64,000 nt of DNA from Mycolicibacterium tusciae (GTDB taxonomy: Bacteria; Actinomycetota; Actinomycetes; Mycobacteriales; Mycobacteriaceae): positions 248,001 to 312,000 of the forward strand of contig NZ_MVIM01000007.1 of the NCBI RefSeq assembly GCF_002086795.1. Reading direction: 5' to 3'. The notes below the pieces were generated by a model that did no database searches, was not told the origin of the DNA, and saw only the letters and a program-made list of their open reading frames with translations. The first letter of the stretch is position 1. Each line of letters begins with the position of its first letter. This document shows positions 9,323 to 17,997 of this stretch, in pieces. The position numbers and the translations under genes were made by a program.

Positions 9323-10162
9323 TCAACCGTTTTGGGCGGCGACCCTGGCGCGCTCCTGCATCGAGGCGATCACTCCGCCGTCGTTGAGGATGTCGGTGCC
9401 CGTGAGATAGCCGGCGGCGTCGCTCGCGCAGAACGCGAGCAGCGCGCCCATCTCCTCCGGCTTGCCCCAGCGCGGGACCGCGGCGTCGGCGACCATCGCC
9501 CCAGCGCCGGCCTGCTCCTCGAGCCTGCCCATCTCGGTGTCGATGGACCCTGGCGACACCGACACGATGCGCAGGCCCTTGCCGTTGAACCGCTCGCACT
9601 GCGCGGTGCTGTACCAGCGGACGAAGCTCTTGCTGATCGCGTAGGCGATGCCGGATCGCGCCTCGTCCCCGGCGATGTCGCAGGCCGCCAGCATCGCGGT
9701 CATGAACGCGGCCTCATCGGTCGTGGCGGTCGGAAACTGCGCGGCCGGAATCAACTCGTCGGGCAGCATGTGGGCCGCCATCGACGCGACGTTGACGATC
9801 GCCGCGCCCTCGGCCGCCGCCTCGTAGAACACCTCGTTGACGTTGACCGTGCCCAGGGCGTTGGTGCGCATGACGTAGTCGACGTCGCCCATGCTCGGGC
9901 TGACTCCCGCCGTGTGTATGACAGATGCGAGCGTCCCGAGGCTGGTTGCCGTTTCGAATAGCTCGGCCACCGCCGCGCGGTCGGTGACGTCGCCGTTGAC
10001 GGCGGTGGTCGTGACGCCGAGATCCTTCAGCGCTTTCGCCGCGGCGTCGAGGCGCTCCTTCCGGACGTCGCAGAGCACGACGGTGTGGTCGCGCCCGACG
10101 ATCTTCGCCGTGGCCAGCCCCATGCCGCCCGCACCGCCTGTGATCACCGAGACTCGAGTCAT
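9323..10162 (-). CDS. Short-chain dehydrogenase/reductase
   Basis: 279 residues. Classical SDR motifs: the NAD(P)-binding TGGAGGMG at about 9-16, GDVTD near 58-62, and the catalytic YAISK with a serine in NVASMAAH. An insertion of about 40 residues lies between that serine and the tyrosine, longer than usual. The C-terminus has the SDR-typical GTDILNDGGVIAS. Cytosolic oxidoreductase of unknown substrate. Tail to tail with the frameshifted LLM gene. Confidence 0.87.
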   Translation of the reverse strand: MTRVSVITGGAGGMGLATAKIVGRDHTVVLCDVRKERLDAAAKALKDLGVTTTAVNGDVTDRAAVAELFETATSLGTLASVIHTAGVSPSMGDVDYVMRTNALGTVNVNEVFYEAAAEGAAIVNVASMAAHMLPDELIPAAQFPTATTDEAAFMTAMLAACDIAGDEARSGIAYAISKSFVRWYSTAQCERFNGKGLRIVSVSPGSIDTEMGRLEEQAGAGAMVADAAVPRWGKPEEMGALLAFCASDAAGYLTGTDILNDGGVIASMQERARVAAQNG

Positions 10163-10302
10163 GTTCCGAACCGTATACCGCGTGCGACGGCGTTACATTC
10201 CCGTGGTCGGGTGTCACAGAGTAACGCGACGCGTTTAGCCATCACGTAAGGTGGTTACGTCTACTAATTAGCCGGATGAGTCGCGATGTTGGAGTGATGC
10301 AG

Positions 10303-10578
10303 ATGCCTTCGATCAAGACCACTGTCGCCGCGATTTCCTTCGCAGGCGGGCTCGCTGCGGCGAGCCTCGGCTTTGGTGCCGGGCTCGCGATTGCCCAGCC
10401 GCCTCCGTGCTCCATTCCCCAGGGCGAGATACCGCCACCCCACGCCCCGCCGAAGCCGACCCAGGTCTGGCTTGGCGAGCCCGTGGTATGGACGTCCGGC
10501 TGGGGCGGCCGCTGGGGCGTGTGCAAGAACGGCCAGATGCTCACGCTGTCGTCGAACATCGTCACCGGCGGCGGCTAA
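10303..10578 (+). CDS. Small secreted protein, unknown function
   Basis: About 91 residues: a signal peptide (MPSIKTTVAAISFAG with a cleavage-like AIAQ), then a short mature part rich in proline, glycine and tryptophan (PPPHAPPKPTQ, TSGWGGRWGVC) with two cysteines that could form a disulfide. The ATG at 10303 has GGAG eight bases upstream; ATGs at 10276 and 10297 are alternatives. Resembles the many small exported proteins of mycobacteria. Confidence 0.65.
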   Translation: MPSIKTTVAAISFAGGLAAASLGFGAGLAIAQPPPCSIPQGEIPPPHAPPKPTQVWLGEPVVWTSGWGGRWGVCKNGQMLTLSSNIVTGGG

Positions 10579-10582
10579 CCAC

Positions 10583-11266
10583 TCACCCCCCGTCGCGCTC
10601 CGCGGCGTCGCGAAGTATCTGCTGCAAGCGCTCCGTCGGGGTTCCGGGCTCGAGGCGCAATTGTGAATCGTCCTCCGCCTGGGCGCCGCCAGACGTCATT
10701 GGCGGCGGTGGTGCCACCTCGGCGGCGCCGATCTTCTGATTCAGACGGGGCAGTGCCTCGTTGCGTAACGCCTGCCGTTGCGGATCCGGATCGGTGTTGC
10801 CCGCGAAGCACCCCTGCGGAGCTTTCTGAACCACGGTTCGCGCACCGATGAAGTACGCGGCCGCGGTGCGGCCGTCGAGCACGGCAGCCGCCCGGTCGCC
10901 CAACGTCTCACGGACGAGTTCGAGATTGACTCGCACCGAACAGGATTCACCGGTCTGGGTGCGCGACAGACTTTCGCTGAACTGGCGGTCCGCCTCCTCC
11001 AGCCTGTTGTCGAGCACCGCGAGGCTGCCTGCGGCAAAATACGCCTTGGCCGGTTCGATGACATTGAGCACGGTCAGCGAGTCGACCGCCCGGCGTAACC
11101 CTGCGTTGTCCCGCTCGGTGAACGCCGTGACGGCCGACTCCCCCGCGATCACCACCGACACCGACTTGACGATCACCACGACGAAAAGCAGCGCGATCGG
11201 TGCGGAGAACACCAGCAATCGCCGCCGCAGCCGCAGCCGCGCGGAGCCGCTTCGCCACCAGCTCAC
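10583..11266 (-). CDS. Membrane-anchored TPR-like protein, last gene of the moxR operon
   Basis: 227 residues with one N-terminal transmembrane helix (LLVFSAPIALLFVVVIV) after an Arg-rich start, then a helical part with a tetratricopeptide-like unit (AKAYFAAGSLAVLDNRLEEA, then ADRQFSESL). The C-terminus is Pro/Gln-rich. It occupies the position of the TPR/BatE-like gene in MRP-type MoxR operons, and its GTG start overlaps the upstream VWA stop by 4 bases (GTGA). Likely a structural partner of the VWA proteins at the membrane. Confidence 0.7.
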   Translation of the reverse strand: MSWWRSGSARLRLRRRLLVFSAPIALLFVVVIVKSVSVVIAGESAVTAFTERDNAGLRRAVDSLTVLNVIEPAKAYFAAGSLAVLDNRLEEADRQFSESLSRTQTGESCSVRVNLELVRETLGDRAAAVLDGRTAAAYFIGARTVVQKAPQGCFAGNTDPDPQRQALRNEALPRLNQKIGAAEVAPPPPMTSGGAQAEDDSQLRLEPGTPTERLQQILRDAAERDGG

Positions 11267-12195
11267 GTGGCCATCTCCACGCTGACGACTCGGTTGCGCC
11301 GGAGGTCGCGCAGCACGAGGTAGAGCTCGATCAGGATGAGGATCGCGGCGCCGACGGCCGGCAACCAGTACGTCTCGGTGCCTGTTTCGATTGAGGCGAC
11401 GGCGGTCGTCGGCGCATCCGTTGCGCCGTCCGGCAGCTCGGCGGACAGAGGTGCGGCATCGGGCCGCGCGACGTAGGGAACACCGAGTTGATCGGCGACG
11501 CCCCGTAGCGTGGCCTCGTCTGCGGAAGTGCCGTAGCCGAGCACAGCGCCGCCGTCGACCGATCCCGCAGGCGGCGCGAATTCCCTTGGCGGGAGCTCTG
11601 ACTCAGGTGCGCCCGCGCCCAGATAGAAGACGAGCGTCTTGGCCCGCGGATATTGCTGAACCGCGCTGATCAACTGGTACCGCAACACGGTGCCCGCCGC
11701 CCCGGCGTTGGTCTGGGTGGCGGTGTCGGGCCCCGACGCATACGGGACCAAGGTGTCCAGGACCGGCCGCAGGCTCCAGGTATCAGCCGACAGCGGCCAG
11801 TCCAGCGACGGAGCCGACGCGAACCCGATGACCGCGAAGCGTACGCGTGGATAGCGGTCGACCAAGACCTCGAGGTCGTCGCGCGCGACGTCCATCCGGG
11901 CTCGGCCGTCGAGGTCGCGAACCGCCATGTCCGGTGATCGGTCGACGACGAGGAACACGCTCGGTTCCAGATCTCCCGCGCTGCGCGTCGTGCTCTCGTC
12001 GTCGGCGAGGATCACCACACGACTCGCTGCCAAGACGAGAAGCAGCGCCGCGGCGCTGATGAGGAGCCACCGCCATAGCGCCGTTCGGTTGCGCCCGGAG
12101 GCTCGCCACCGCCGCAACGTGAGAATCTGCGCGACGATCAGCAGCACCGCCATGGCGACCAAGAGCAGTGCCGGCAGGACCGGATGCAGCGTCAT
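11263..12195 (-). CDS. Membrane VWA-domain protein (BatA/B-like) of the moxR operon
   Basis: 310 residues: two N-terminal transmembrane helices, a von Willebrand A-type domain, and a C-terminal helix (YWLPAVGAAILILIELYLVL). The MIDAS motif normally DxSxS reads DRSPD (85-89), so the last serine is replaced by Asp. Metal-dependent adhesion may therefore be altered. Starts at ATG 12195 inside the stop of the preceding gene (ATGA overlap). Expected to act with MoxR and DUF58 in the envelope. Confidence 0.75.
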   Translation of the reverse strand: MTLHPVLPALLLVAMAVLLIVAQILTLRRWRASGRNRTALWRWLLISAAALLLVLAASRVVILADDESTTRSAGDLEPSVFLVVDRSPDMAVRDLDGRARMDVARDDLEVLVDRYPRVRFAVIGFASAPSLDWPLSADTWSLRPVLDTLVPYASGPDTATQTNAGAAGTVLRYQLISAVQQYPRAKTLVFYLGAGAPESELPPREFAPPAGSVDGGAVLGYGTSADEATLRGVADQLGVPYVARPDAAPLSAELPDGATDAPTTAVASIETGTETYWLPAVGAAILILIELYLVLRDLRRNRVVSVEMAT

Positions 12196-13157
12196 CGTCG
12201 CACCACCAGCGGCCACAGCACCAGCGCGATGAGCGCCGTCAGCGCCAATACCAGTGGTATGTCGGGCGTTTCGACAGCGCTGACGGCAGCATTCTGGGAC
12301 TCAGTCGACGGCGGAGGGTGATCCCTGATCTCGGCCAGGTCGGCGTTCGCATCGGAGTTCACCGGGAACGAGCGGCCCCCGCTCTCGCGGGCCAGTGCGT
12401 CCAGCGCTCCGTTGTCCGTCTCGGTGAACAGAAGATTGACCTGCACGTCGGCTTCCCGCGCCAGATCGCGGACCCCGTCGGGGGTGAACAGCGCGGGGCG
12501 GGAGTCACCGGGGGTGCGTAGCGACCCGGGTCCGACGTAGATGAGCGAACGCCGCGGTGCATTCGACTGGTCAACCGACGGAAAGCCCGTCAGACACATC
12601 GCCAACACATCCTCGACACCGCCGGCGTAGTTCACGTAGTCCAGGGCGGGAGCCCACGTACCGGCATCGTCCGAGCCGCCGGCGTACGCATTGAATCGGC
12701 CTGCCGCGTACTGATAGTCGCGCGTCATCGGCACGATTCGCCGGTCGGCGGTGGTCAACCCGATACGCTGCGTACTGAAGTTCCCGACTTCGGTCGCGAA
12801 GTGCCGCAGCGTTGCCCGGACCTCGGGGTCGCTCGGCGGACCGCCCATGCACAGCATGATGTCCTCGGGCTGGGCTTCCTGGGATTGCCTTGCAGCCGAG
12901 GGCAATCCAATCGGGCGGGCGGCAGCGACCACAGCCGCTCCGAAGATCACCGTCAGCAGAGTGATGGCGACGACGGCCGACAGCGTGCGCAGCCGCGCCG
13001 CGCGTCGATACTCCGGCAGGCCGGTCAGCCGGTCGACGTTCGCCAGCAGACGTAGCCGTCGCCGCTCGGCACGCATCGGCTGCAACAGCACCGCCGCGAT
13101 ACAGCTCGCCAATCCGAGACATCCGGCGATCGCCACGACCCACCACGTCAGCTCCAT
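12192..13157 (-). CDS. Second VWA-like membrane protein of the moxR operon, MIDAS lost
   Basis: 321 residues with N-terminal helices (VVAIAGCLGLASCIAAVLL, and a second near 58-80) and a C-terminal helix (PLVLALTALIALVLWPLVV). The middle has VWA-like strand order (SLIYVGPGSL, VQVNLLFTETDNG), but where DxSxS is expected the sequence is CMGGPPSD (103-110). The metal site therefore looks absent. Overlaps the upstream gene by 10 bases and the downstream VWA gene by 4. Assignment rests on topology and operon position. Confidence 0.65.
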   Translation of the reverse strand: MELTWWVVAIAGCLGLASCIAAVLLQPMRAERRRLRLLANVDRLTGLPEYRRAARLRTLSAVVAITLLTVIFGAAVVAAARPIGLPSAARQSQEAQPEDIMLCMGGPPSDPEVRATLRHFATEVGNFSTQRIGLTTADRRIVPMTRDYQYAAGRFNAYAGGSDDAGTWAPALDYVNYAGGVEDVLAMCLTGFPSVDQSNAPRRSLIYVGPGSLRTPGDSRPALFTPDGVRDLAREADVQVNLLFTETDNGALDALARESGGRSFPVNSDANADLAEIRDHPPPSTESQNAAVSAVETPDIPLVLALTALIALVLWPLVVRR

Positions 13158-13621
13158 GTGCGGATCAACTCCTCGGCGGAGTCACTCACGAATGCGACGT
13201 CCACGCTCGAATCGGCGTTGAACTGAGCGTCGATCAGATCCGCCAAAACCGGTGCTGCCACGGCCAACTCGCCAGCAGCGATGGCTTCGACTTGCATGTA
13301 TTCAGCACGCACACCGGTGGCCGCGTGCAGAAACGCCCGCAGCTCCCGGCTGACCGCCGCAGCCGCGGGGGCCGACGCCAGTTCACCCCCGCGATAGCGC
13401 TCAGCGATGGCGCGCACGGCTTGGGCGGACCGTCGTTTGACCAGCTCACTGCGCGCCGTTCCGATGACGGGCAGGCTGCGCAACCGACGCCCCGGCATCG
13501 TGAACACGAACACCGCGGCGTACCAGCCGATCAGGACCAACGACAAGAGGATCGCCAGCCACAACCACCACGACGAATAGGGCGTGGGTCCGCTGATGAA
13601 CCGGACCAGCTCATCTGACAC
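13148..13621 (-). CDS. Small membrane protein between DUF58 and VWA genes (BatC/DUF4381-like position)
   Basis: 157 residues: one transmembrane helix (WWLWLAILLSLVLIGWYAAV, about 18-37), then a cytosolic helical domain with a basic linker and conserved-looking RELRAFLHAATG. In MRP-type MoxR operons this slot holds a short DUF4381-like protein. Overlaps DUF58 by 11 bases and the next VWA gene by 10, so expression is tightly coupled. No enzymatic motif is visible. Confidence 0.65.
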   Translation of the reverse strand: MSDELVRFISGPTPYSSWWLWLAILLSLVLIGWYAAVFVFTMPGRRLRSLPVIGTARSELVKRRSAQAVRAIAERYRGGELASAPAAAAVSRELRAFLHAATGVRAEYMQVEAIAAGELAVAAPVLADLIDAQFNADSSVDVAFVSDSAEELIRTWS

Positions 13622-14483
13622 GGGCGAACGCTCCGGTCATCGCTGTCAGTCCGGCCCTGATGCGCGTACTGCCGGTGAATCTCGCGTGTGACACGCCGTG
13701 CATCGTCAGGAAAGCCGAAAGGTGTTCCCGTCGTGCGAATTCGGCTTTGCGGTACGCGTCGACGACTTCCGGTCCGAGCACGGCGCCGCCCATGACGACC
13801 CGACCGCCGGCAACGTCGTAACCGTCGTCCTCGTCGTCGACGGACCCGACCGCCGCCATGTCGGCGACCATGGCCCACAGCACGTCATGTCGCGCCGTCA
13901 GTCGGGTCAGTGTCTCGCCGAGACCGTCGCTGATCTCCGGCTCGTCGGATACGACGAAGATCAACAACGGGTGCCGATAGTGCTTCGCCACCCAATTCAG
14001 CTGTGTCACAACGTTGCTGGGCGCTGGTCCGGTCCTGGTGTGATGATGAAACCGGTGCAGCATGCTCTCGATGTGCGTCTCACCGCGTCGCAGTCGGATG
14101 TCGACGCATCCACGAACGTCGCCGAACACCATGCCGATCTCGTCGGATCGGCGCAGCGTGATCAGCCCGATGGCACCAATGACATGGGCTGCGATGTCAC
14201 GCTTACGTTCGCCGGATGGCGCCTGGGCGACGCTGTTTCGGCCGGCGTCGGCGACCACGAGAATCTTGTGGTGCTTCTCGGAGACGAAGCGTTTGATCAG
14301 GACGTGGCCCGACCGTGCGGTGGCCTTCCAATCGATATCGCGGACGTCGTCGCCCGGCACATAGGGTCGCAGGTCGTCGAATTCGAGGCTGCGGGTGTGC
14401 ACCAGTGCGTACCGTCCACCGTCCAAGAGTCCGGTCGTATCACGCCCGAAGAACTGCTTGGCACGGTCGAGATGCTTGCCCAT
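13611..14483 (-). CDS. DUF58 domain protein of the moxR operon
   Basis: 290 residues without an obvious signal or membrane anchor. DUF58 signature near residues 30-55: SLEFDDLRPYVPGDDVRDID followed by WKATARSG. Also seen are a VWA-like strand HKILVVADAGRNS and ADMAAVGSVDDEDDG in the C-terminal half. DUF58 proteins are regular partners of MoxR ATPases. The gene starts three bases after the moxR stop and overlaps the next gene. Confidence 0.87.
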   Translation of the reverse strand: MGKHLDRAKQFFGRDTTGLLDGGRYALVHTRSLEFDDLRPYVPGDDVRDIDWKATARSGHVLIKRFVSEKHHKILVVADAGRNSVAQAPSGERKRDIAAHVIGAIGLITLRRSDEIGMVFGDVRGCVDIRLRRGETHIESMLHRFHHHTRTGPAPSNVVTQLNWVAKHYRHPLLIFVVSDEPEISDGLGETLTRLTARHDVLWAMVADMAAVGSVDDEDDGYDVAGGRVVMGGAVLGPEVVDAYRKAEFARREHLSAFLTMHGVSHARFTGSTRIRAGLTAMTGAFARVR

Positions 14484-14486
14484 GCC

Positions 14487-15488
14487 TCACGGCACCCGCA
14501 CCGCTGCCAGCACCGCGTCGACCACTACGTCGGGTGTGATCTGCAGGCTGGCCGCCTCGAAGCCGAGGATCAGGCGGTGGCGTAGGACTCGGTGCGCCAA
14601 CGCGGCGACGTCATCGGGCACGACGTGGGTGCGGCCGCGGACCACGGCGAGGGCGCGCGCGGTACGGCAGAACGCGATCGTCGCTCTGGGGCTCGCTCCG
14701 TATTCGATCAACCGGGCGATGTGCGCCGACAGATACTGCTCCGGCTCCCGCGTCACGTTCACGAGCCGGCTCGCGTAGGCGATCAGGTCACGGTCCATGT
14801 ACACGGTGCGGACGAGGGCCTGCACACGCCGGATGTCGTCGATCCCGACGACCGGAGGCGTTCGGTAGTTCTTCTCGTACAGGCCGGCGTCCATCCGCGA
14901 CACAACCTCGACCTCGTCGTCGACGGAGGGATACCGGATGAGTTCCTTCAACATGAATCGATCGGTCTGCGCCTCCGAGAGTGGGTAGGTGCCTTCCTGT
15001 TCGACCGGGTTCTGGGTGGCGATCACCAGAAATGGTTCGGGGATCAGGTATTCCACACCGGCGATGGTGGTCTGGCGTTCTTCCATCGCCTCGAGCATCG
15101 CGCTCTGGGTCTTCGCGCTGGATCGGTTGATCTCGTCGAGCAGGACGATGTTGGCGTGCACGGGGCCCAGTTGGGTGGCGAAGGAGTTGGTGGCCGCCTC
15201 GTAGATCTGGGTGCCGATGATGTCACTGGGCAGCAGGTCGGGCGTGCACTGGATACGCCGGAACCCACCCTGGATCGACTCGGCGATGACGCGGGCGGCG
15301 GTGGTCTTGGCCAGGCCGGGCACGCTCTCGATCAGCAGATGCCCGCCGGCCAGCAGTGTGATCAGCAACGATTCCCGCAGGTCGTGCTGGCCGACCACCT
15401 TGGCCGAGAAGGCCGAGGACACCGCCGCGACGACGTGTTCGGCGTCGGCGAGATCGCGCTGGTCAAGCCGCGGTGGTGGCGCGGTCAT
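14487..15488 (-). CDS. moxR: MoxR-family AAA+ ATPase
   Basis: 333 residues. Walker A ESVPGLAKT at 54-62, Walker B IVLLDEIN at 114-121, sensor 1 in VIATQNPVEQEGTYPLSEAQ, and the arginine-containing RFMLK. The C-terminal lid is typical of AAA_3/AAA_lid_2 proteins. It heads a six-gene run on the minus strand with DUF58, a small membrane protein, two VWA proteins and a TPR-like protein. This matches the MRP-type MoxR arrangement, thought to act as a chaperone for assembling VWA-containing complexes. Which of the several mycobacterial moxR paralogues it is cannot be settled here. Confidence 0.92.
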   Translation of the reverse strand: MTAPPPRLDQRDLADAEHVVAAVSSAFSAKVVGQHDLRESLLITLLAGGHLLIESVPGLAKTTAARVIAESIQGGFRRIQCTPDLLPSDIIGTQIYEAATNSFATQLGPVHANIVLLDEINRSSAKTQSAMLEAMEERQTTIAGVEYLIPEPFLVIATQNPVEQEGTYPLSEAQTDRFMLKELIRYPSVDDEVEVVSRMDAGLYEKNYRTPPVVGIDDIRRVQALVRTVYMDRDLIAYASRLVNVTREPEQYLSAHIARLIEYGASPRATIAFCRTARALAVVRGRTHVVPDDVAALAHRVLRHRLILGFEAASLQITPDVVVDAVLAAVRVP

Positions 15489-15551
15489 AGGTACCTTTCG
15501 TAATGCAACAAGTCCCGCTAGGGGTACCCAGCCACCGCCATCTCATGCTTG

Positions 15552-15917
15552 CTAGGACGGCGGAATCAGCACCGTGTAGAGCTCGGCAATCCTGCCGTCC
15601 TTGATCACGGCGGCATCGAAGCCGGACATGCCGGTTTGTCCGGTGGTCGGGTCGACGAGGTTCCAGGCCAGATATCCGAAGTCGGGCAGCACGTGCACCG
15701 GGCCGGCCGCCGCAAACTGTTGGTCTCCCAATTGGTTCTGTAGCGCAACGCATTTCGCTTCCAAAGCGTCATGTCCGGTGGACACCCCCTCGGCATCGGT
15801 CCATCGGACGTCCGGTGCGTAGGTGCGCTCGATCGCGGGGCGCCGCGTTTTCTCGTCGCGTTCGTTGAACACCGCGAGCAGGTTGGCCAGCATCAGGGTT
15901 TCGATCGGGTCAGACAT
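15552..15917 (-). CDS. NTF2-like (SnoaL-type) protein
   Basis: 121 residues with the NTF2-like pattern: N-terminal helix (ANLLAVFNERDEKTRRPAIE), an early strand with YAPDVRWTDAEG, a helix around HDALEAKCVALQ, and C-terminal strands ending AAVIKDGRIAELYTVL. Such folds serve as small isomerases, hydrolases or binding modules; no catalytic set is assured. It sits 31 bases upstream-side of the thioesterase stop on the same strand and may be co-transcribed. Confidence 0.75.
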   Translation of the reverse strand: MSDPIETLMLANLLAVFNERDEKTRRPAIERTYAPDVRWTDAEGVSTGHDALEAKCVALQNQLGDQQFAAAGPVHVLPDFGYLAWNLVDPTTGQTGMSGFDAAVIKDGRIAELYTVLIPPS

Positions 15918-15948
15918 CGGGTCAGCCTACGTGCTTGCTGATCGCGGG

Positions 15949-16857
15949 TCATTTCCTGCCGAAGTACAGCTCCTGGGTCGCGATGCAGACCAGTTGTCCC
16001 GCGCGGTTGTACATCGTCGACGTCGACAGTCCCCGGCCCGCGACACCGCTCGGCGAAAACTGGTCGGACAGCACCCAATCCGACAGGTCGACCGGCCGGT
16101 GAAACCACAACGCATGGTCGATGAGCGCGTTGAAGGCACTCAGTGGCGTCTGCCGCCGCTGGGTAAGCGCCACCTCGACCATCGTGGTACCCGACAGGTA
16201 CGTCAACAGACAGCTGCCCAGCACCGGATCGGCGGGCACAGAACCGTTGGGCCGCCACCACATTCGCATACGCGGTGGCAGCTCAGGCAACTCGATCGCC
16301 AGCCGCGGTGGGGCGTCGACGTAGCGCAGATCGAACGGATGCGGCCGGACCCAATGGCCGCCCAGCTCGTCGGCGTAGTCCGCCAGCTGCTCCTGAATGG
16401 GTGGCAGCGATTCAGGGTCGGCGACGTCGGGCATCGGCTGGTGATAGTCGAGTGATTCGATCGGCTCGCTGAACGACGCGAGCGCTTCCAGCAGGATCTG
16501 TCCGTTCTGGCGCGCCGTGATCTGGCGGGTCGACAGCGCGCCGCCGTCACGCGCCACGTCGACGTGGATGTCGACGGGCGAACGTGCGTCGCCGGCCCGG
16601 ATGTAGTAGACGTGCACGCTGTGCGGGGTTCGGCCGGGAGCGGTGCGGCTCGCCGCCATGAGCGCCTGACCCGCTATGTGACCACCGACGATGTGGTGAG
16701 CCGGATTATCGAGCTGCGTCGCGAGGAAGTGGTGTTCGTCGACCCGTTCGACTTCAAGCGTGGCGACAACGTCGGCCAGGGTCGGCGGTCGGTAGGTCAC
16801 CTGCGCATCATGCCGCAGCCGTTTTCGCCGGTCGGATCGCGGGTAAGGGTCCGTCAT
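15949..16857 (-). CDS. Acyl-CoA thioesterase II (TesB family)
   Basis: 302 residues with two hot-dog repeats of the TesB family. The first has HHIVGGHIAGQALMAASRT and SVHVYYIRAGD; the second has SAFNALIDHALWFHRPVDL then SDWVLSDQFSPSGVAGRGLS. Asp, Ser/Thr and Gln residues fitting the TesB catalytic set occur in that second half. Hydrolyses acyl-CoA thioesters to free acids. The start at 16857 is chosen because GGAG lies six bases upstream. It overlaps head to head with the small acidic ORF on the other strand, leaving almost no intergenic DNA. Confidence 0.88.
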   Translation of the reverse strand: MTDPYPRSDRRKRLRHDAQVTYRPPTLADVVATLEVERVDEHHFLATQLDNPAHHIVGGHIAGQALMAASRTAPGRTPHSVHVYYIRAGDARSPVDIHVDVARDGGALSTRQITARQNGQILLEALASFSEPIESLDYHQPMPDVADPESLPPIQEQLADYADELGGHWVRPHPFDLRYVDAPPRLAIELPELPPRMRMWWRPNGSVPADPVLGSCLLTYLSGTTMVEVALTQRRQTPLSAFNALIDHALWFHRPVDLSDWVLSDQFSPSGVAGRGLSTSTMYNRAGQLVCIATQELYFGRK

Positions 16858-16972
16858 GACATCTCCGGAGCCTGAGAACGAAACCGACGAGGTCCTCACC
16901 ACGCCCGCCACTCCGGGAGCGGCGGCGCTGCCGACGGAGGCTGACGAAAACGACGAGTCCACGCAGGAATGA
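16856..16972 (+). CDS. 38-residue acidic small protein coupled to the PPOX gene
   Basis: ATG at 16856, stop TGA at 16970-16972. The product (MTSPEPENETDEV...ENDESTQE) is strongly acidic and proline-containing, probably disordered. Its stop overlaps the ATG of the next gene (ATGA), a strong sign of translational coupling; AAGGGT lies upstream as a possible Shine-Dalgarno. It could be a leader peptide or a real small protein. No family recognised. Confidence 0.5.
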   Translation: MTSPEPENETDEVLTTPATPGAAALPTEADENDESTQE

Positions 16973-17394
16973 GTTCTGACGCGTCGCTGACCGCCGAGGA
17001 CCTCGAGTTTCTGCGGCGCCCGCTGCACGGCTTTCTATCCGTCGCCAAAGGCCCGGTTCCGCCGCAGCCCCGACCGGTGTGGTTCGAGGCCACCGCCGAG
17101 GGGACGATCCAATTGTTCACGGGGCCAGACACTTTGAAGGTACGGCGGGTGCGCGACGACCCACGCGCCTCGATCGTTGTCGCCGCCCCCGTTGGTGAAC
17201 GCGAGCGATGGGTGTCTGTCGCCGGCCGCGCCACCGTGGAGACCGACGGAGGACGCGACCTGGCCGCCCGGCTGGCGCAACGCTACTGGGATCTCGGCGA
17301 CCCGGTGCGGGCGAAGGACCTCGCCGAGATCCTGGCCGAGGATCAGGTTCGGTTCGTCATCCATCCGGAGCGGGTCAGCCGCTACACGTACTGA
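16969..17394 (+). CDS. PPOX-class F420-dependent/FMN-binding split-barrel protein
   Basis: 141 residues with the split beta-barrel pattern of the pyridoxamine-5'-phosphate-oxidase-like superfamily: FLSVAKGPVPPQPRPVWFEA, then LKVRRVRDDPRASIVVAAP, then WVSVAGRATVE. Mycobacterial members of this size bind F420 (or FMN/heme) and reduce small molecules such as biliverdin. Starts within the stop of the 38-residue acidic ORF. Cofactor preference is inferred from the family only. Confidence 0.78.
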   Translation: MSSDASLTAEDLEFLRRPLHGFLSVAKGPVPPQPRPVWFEATAEGTIQLFTGPDTLKVRRVRDDPRASIVVAAPVGERERWVSVAGRATVETDGGRDLAARLAQRYWDLGDPVRAKDLAEILAEDQVRFVIHPERVSRYTY

Positions 17395-17398
17395 CCCG

Positions 17399-17944
17399 TC
17401 AGGCGAGCGGCTGCCCGTCCTTGGTCAGCACGTGCCATTCGCCGCCGAACAGGTCCAGGCCCTGCCCACCGGCGTCCCGGTCGTTCTGGTCGCCGGCGTA
17501 GCGGTACAGCGGGTGGCCCTTGTAGGTCACCTGGTTGGTTCCGTCGCGACGCGGGGTGGTCGACGCGGCAGCGACGTCGATGCCGATGCCGCCCGCCGGG
17601 TTGCCTTTGGCGAGCATCGGCAGCCACGTGTCCGCGCAGGCGTCGTAGCAGGTGGGGTTGTTCAGCGGGTCCGTTGTGAACGCGTACACGGTGCGGCCCG
17701 AGCCGTCGACGATGATCTGGCCGAGGTCGCCCCTGTCGTCGATCTCCAGCGAGACGTCGCCGATCGGCGGGATCTGGTCGGTCGATGGGATCGGAGTCGG
17801 TGTAGCGGTCGCGTCGGTTCTCGGTGCGGCCACCGTGCTCGGGGTCTCGCCGGCCGTCGAGGACTCAGTGGCGGCCTGGTTGGCGAAGGCCGAGCACGCC
17901 GTCAACGCCGCGGCGCTGACCAGCACTAGCGGAAGCGGATGCAT
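17399..17944 (-). CDS. Lipoprotein with secreted repeats (COG4315 type)
   Basis: 181 residues. Signal peptide ends in a lipobox LTAC (cysteine ~17), then a Thr/Pro/Ala-rich linker and two copies of the lipoprotein_15 type repeat. The first is GRTVYAFTTDPLNNPTCYDACADTW and the second is around HPLYRYAGDQND, ending EWHVLTKDGQPL. The cysteine pair CYDAC is typical. Exported and lipid-anchored; function unknown in the family. The start at 17944 is the one that begins the signal peptide. Convergent with the PPOX gene with a 4-base gap. Confidence 0.85.
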   Translation of the reverse strand: MHPLPLVLVSAAALTACSAFANQAATESSTAGETPSTVAAPRTDATATPTPIPSTDQIPPIGDVSLEIDDRGDLGQIIVDGSGRTVYAFTTDPLNNPTCYDACADTWLPMLAKGNPAGGIGIDVAAASTTPRRDGTNQVTYKGHPLYRYAGDQNDRDAGGQGLDLFGGEWHVLTKDGQPLA

Positions 17945-17997
17945 GGTGATTCCGTTTCCGCCTGCGACGTCGCTGAAACCCGGCGTGGCGCAGGCCA

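Noticed and set aside
10583..15488. Reading the MoxR-VWA operon as an antiphage ternary system
   Set aside because: No VMAP-like or effector gene is present and the order matches the ordinary MRP-type MoxR operon.
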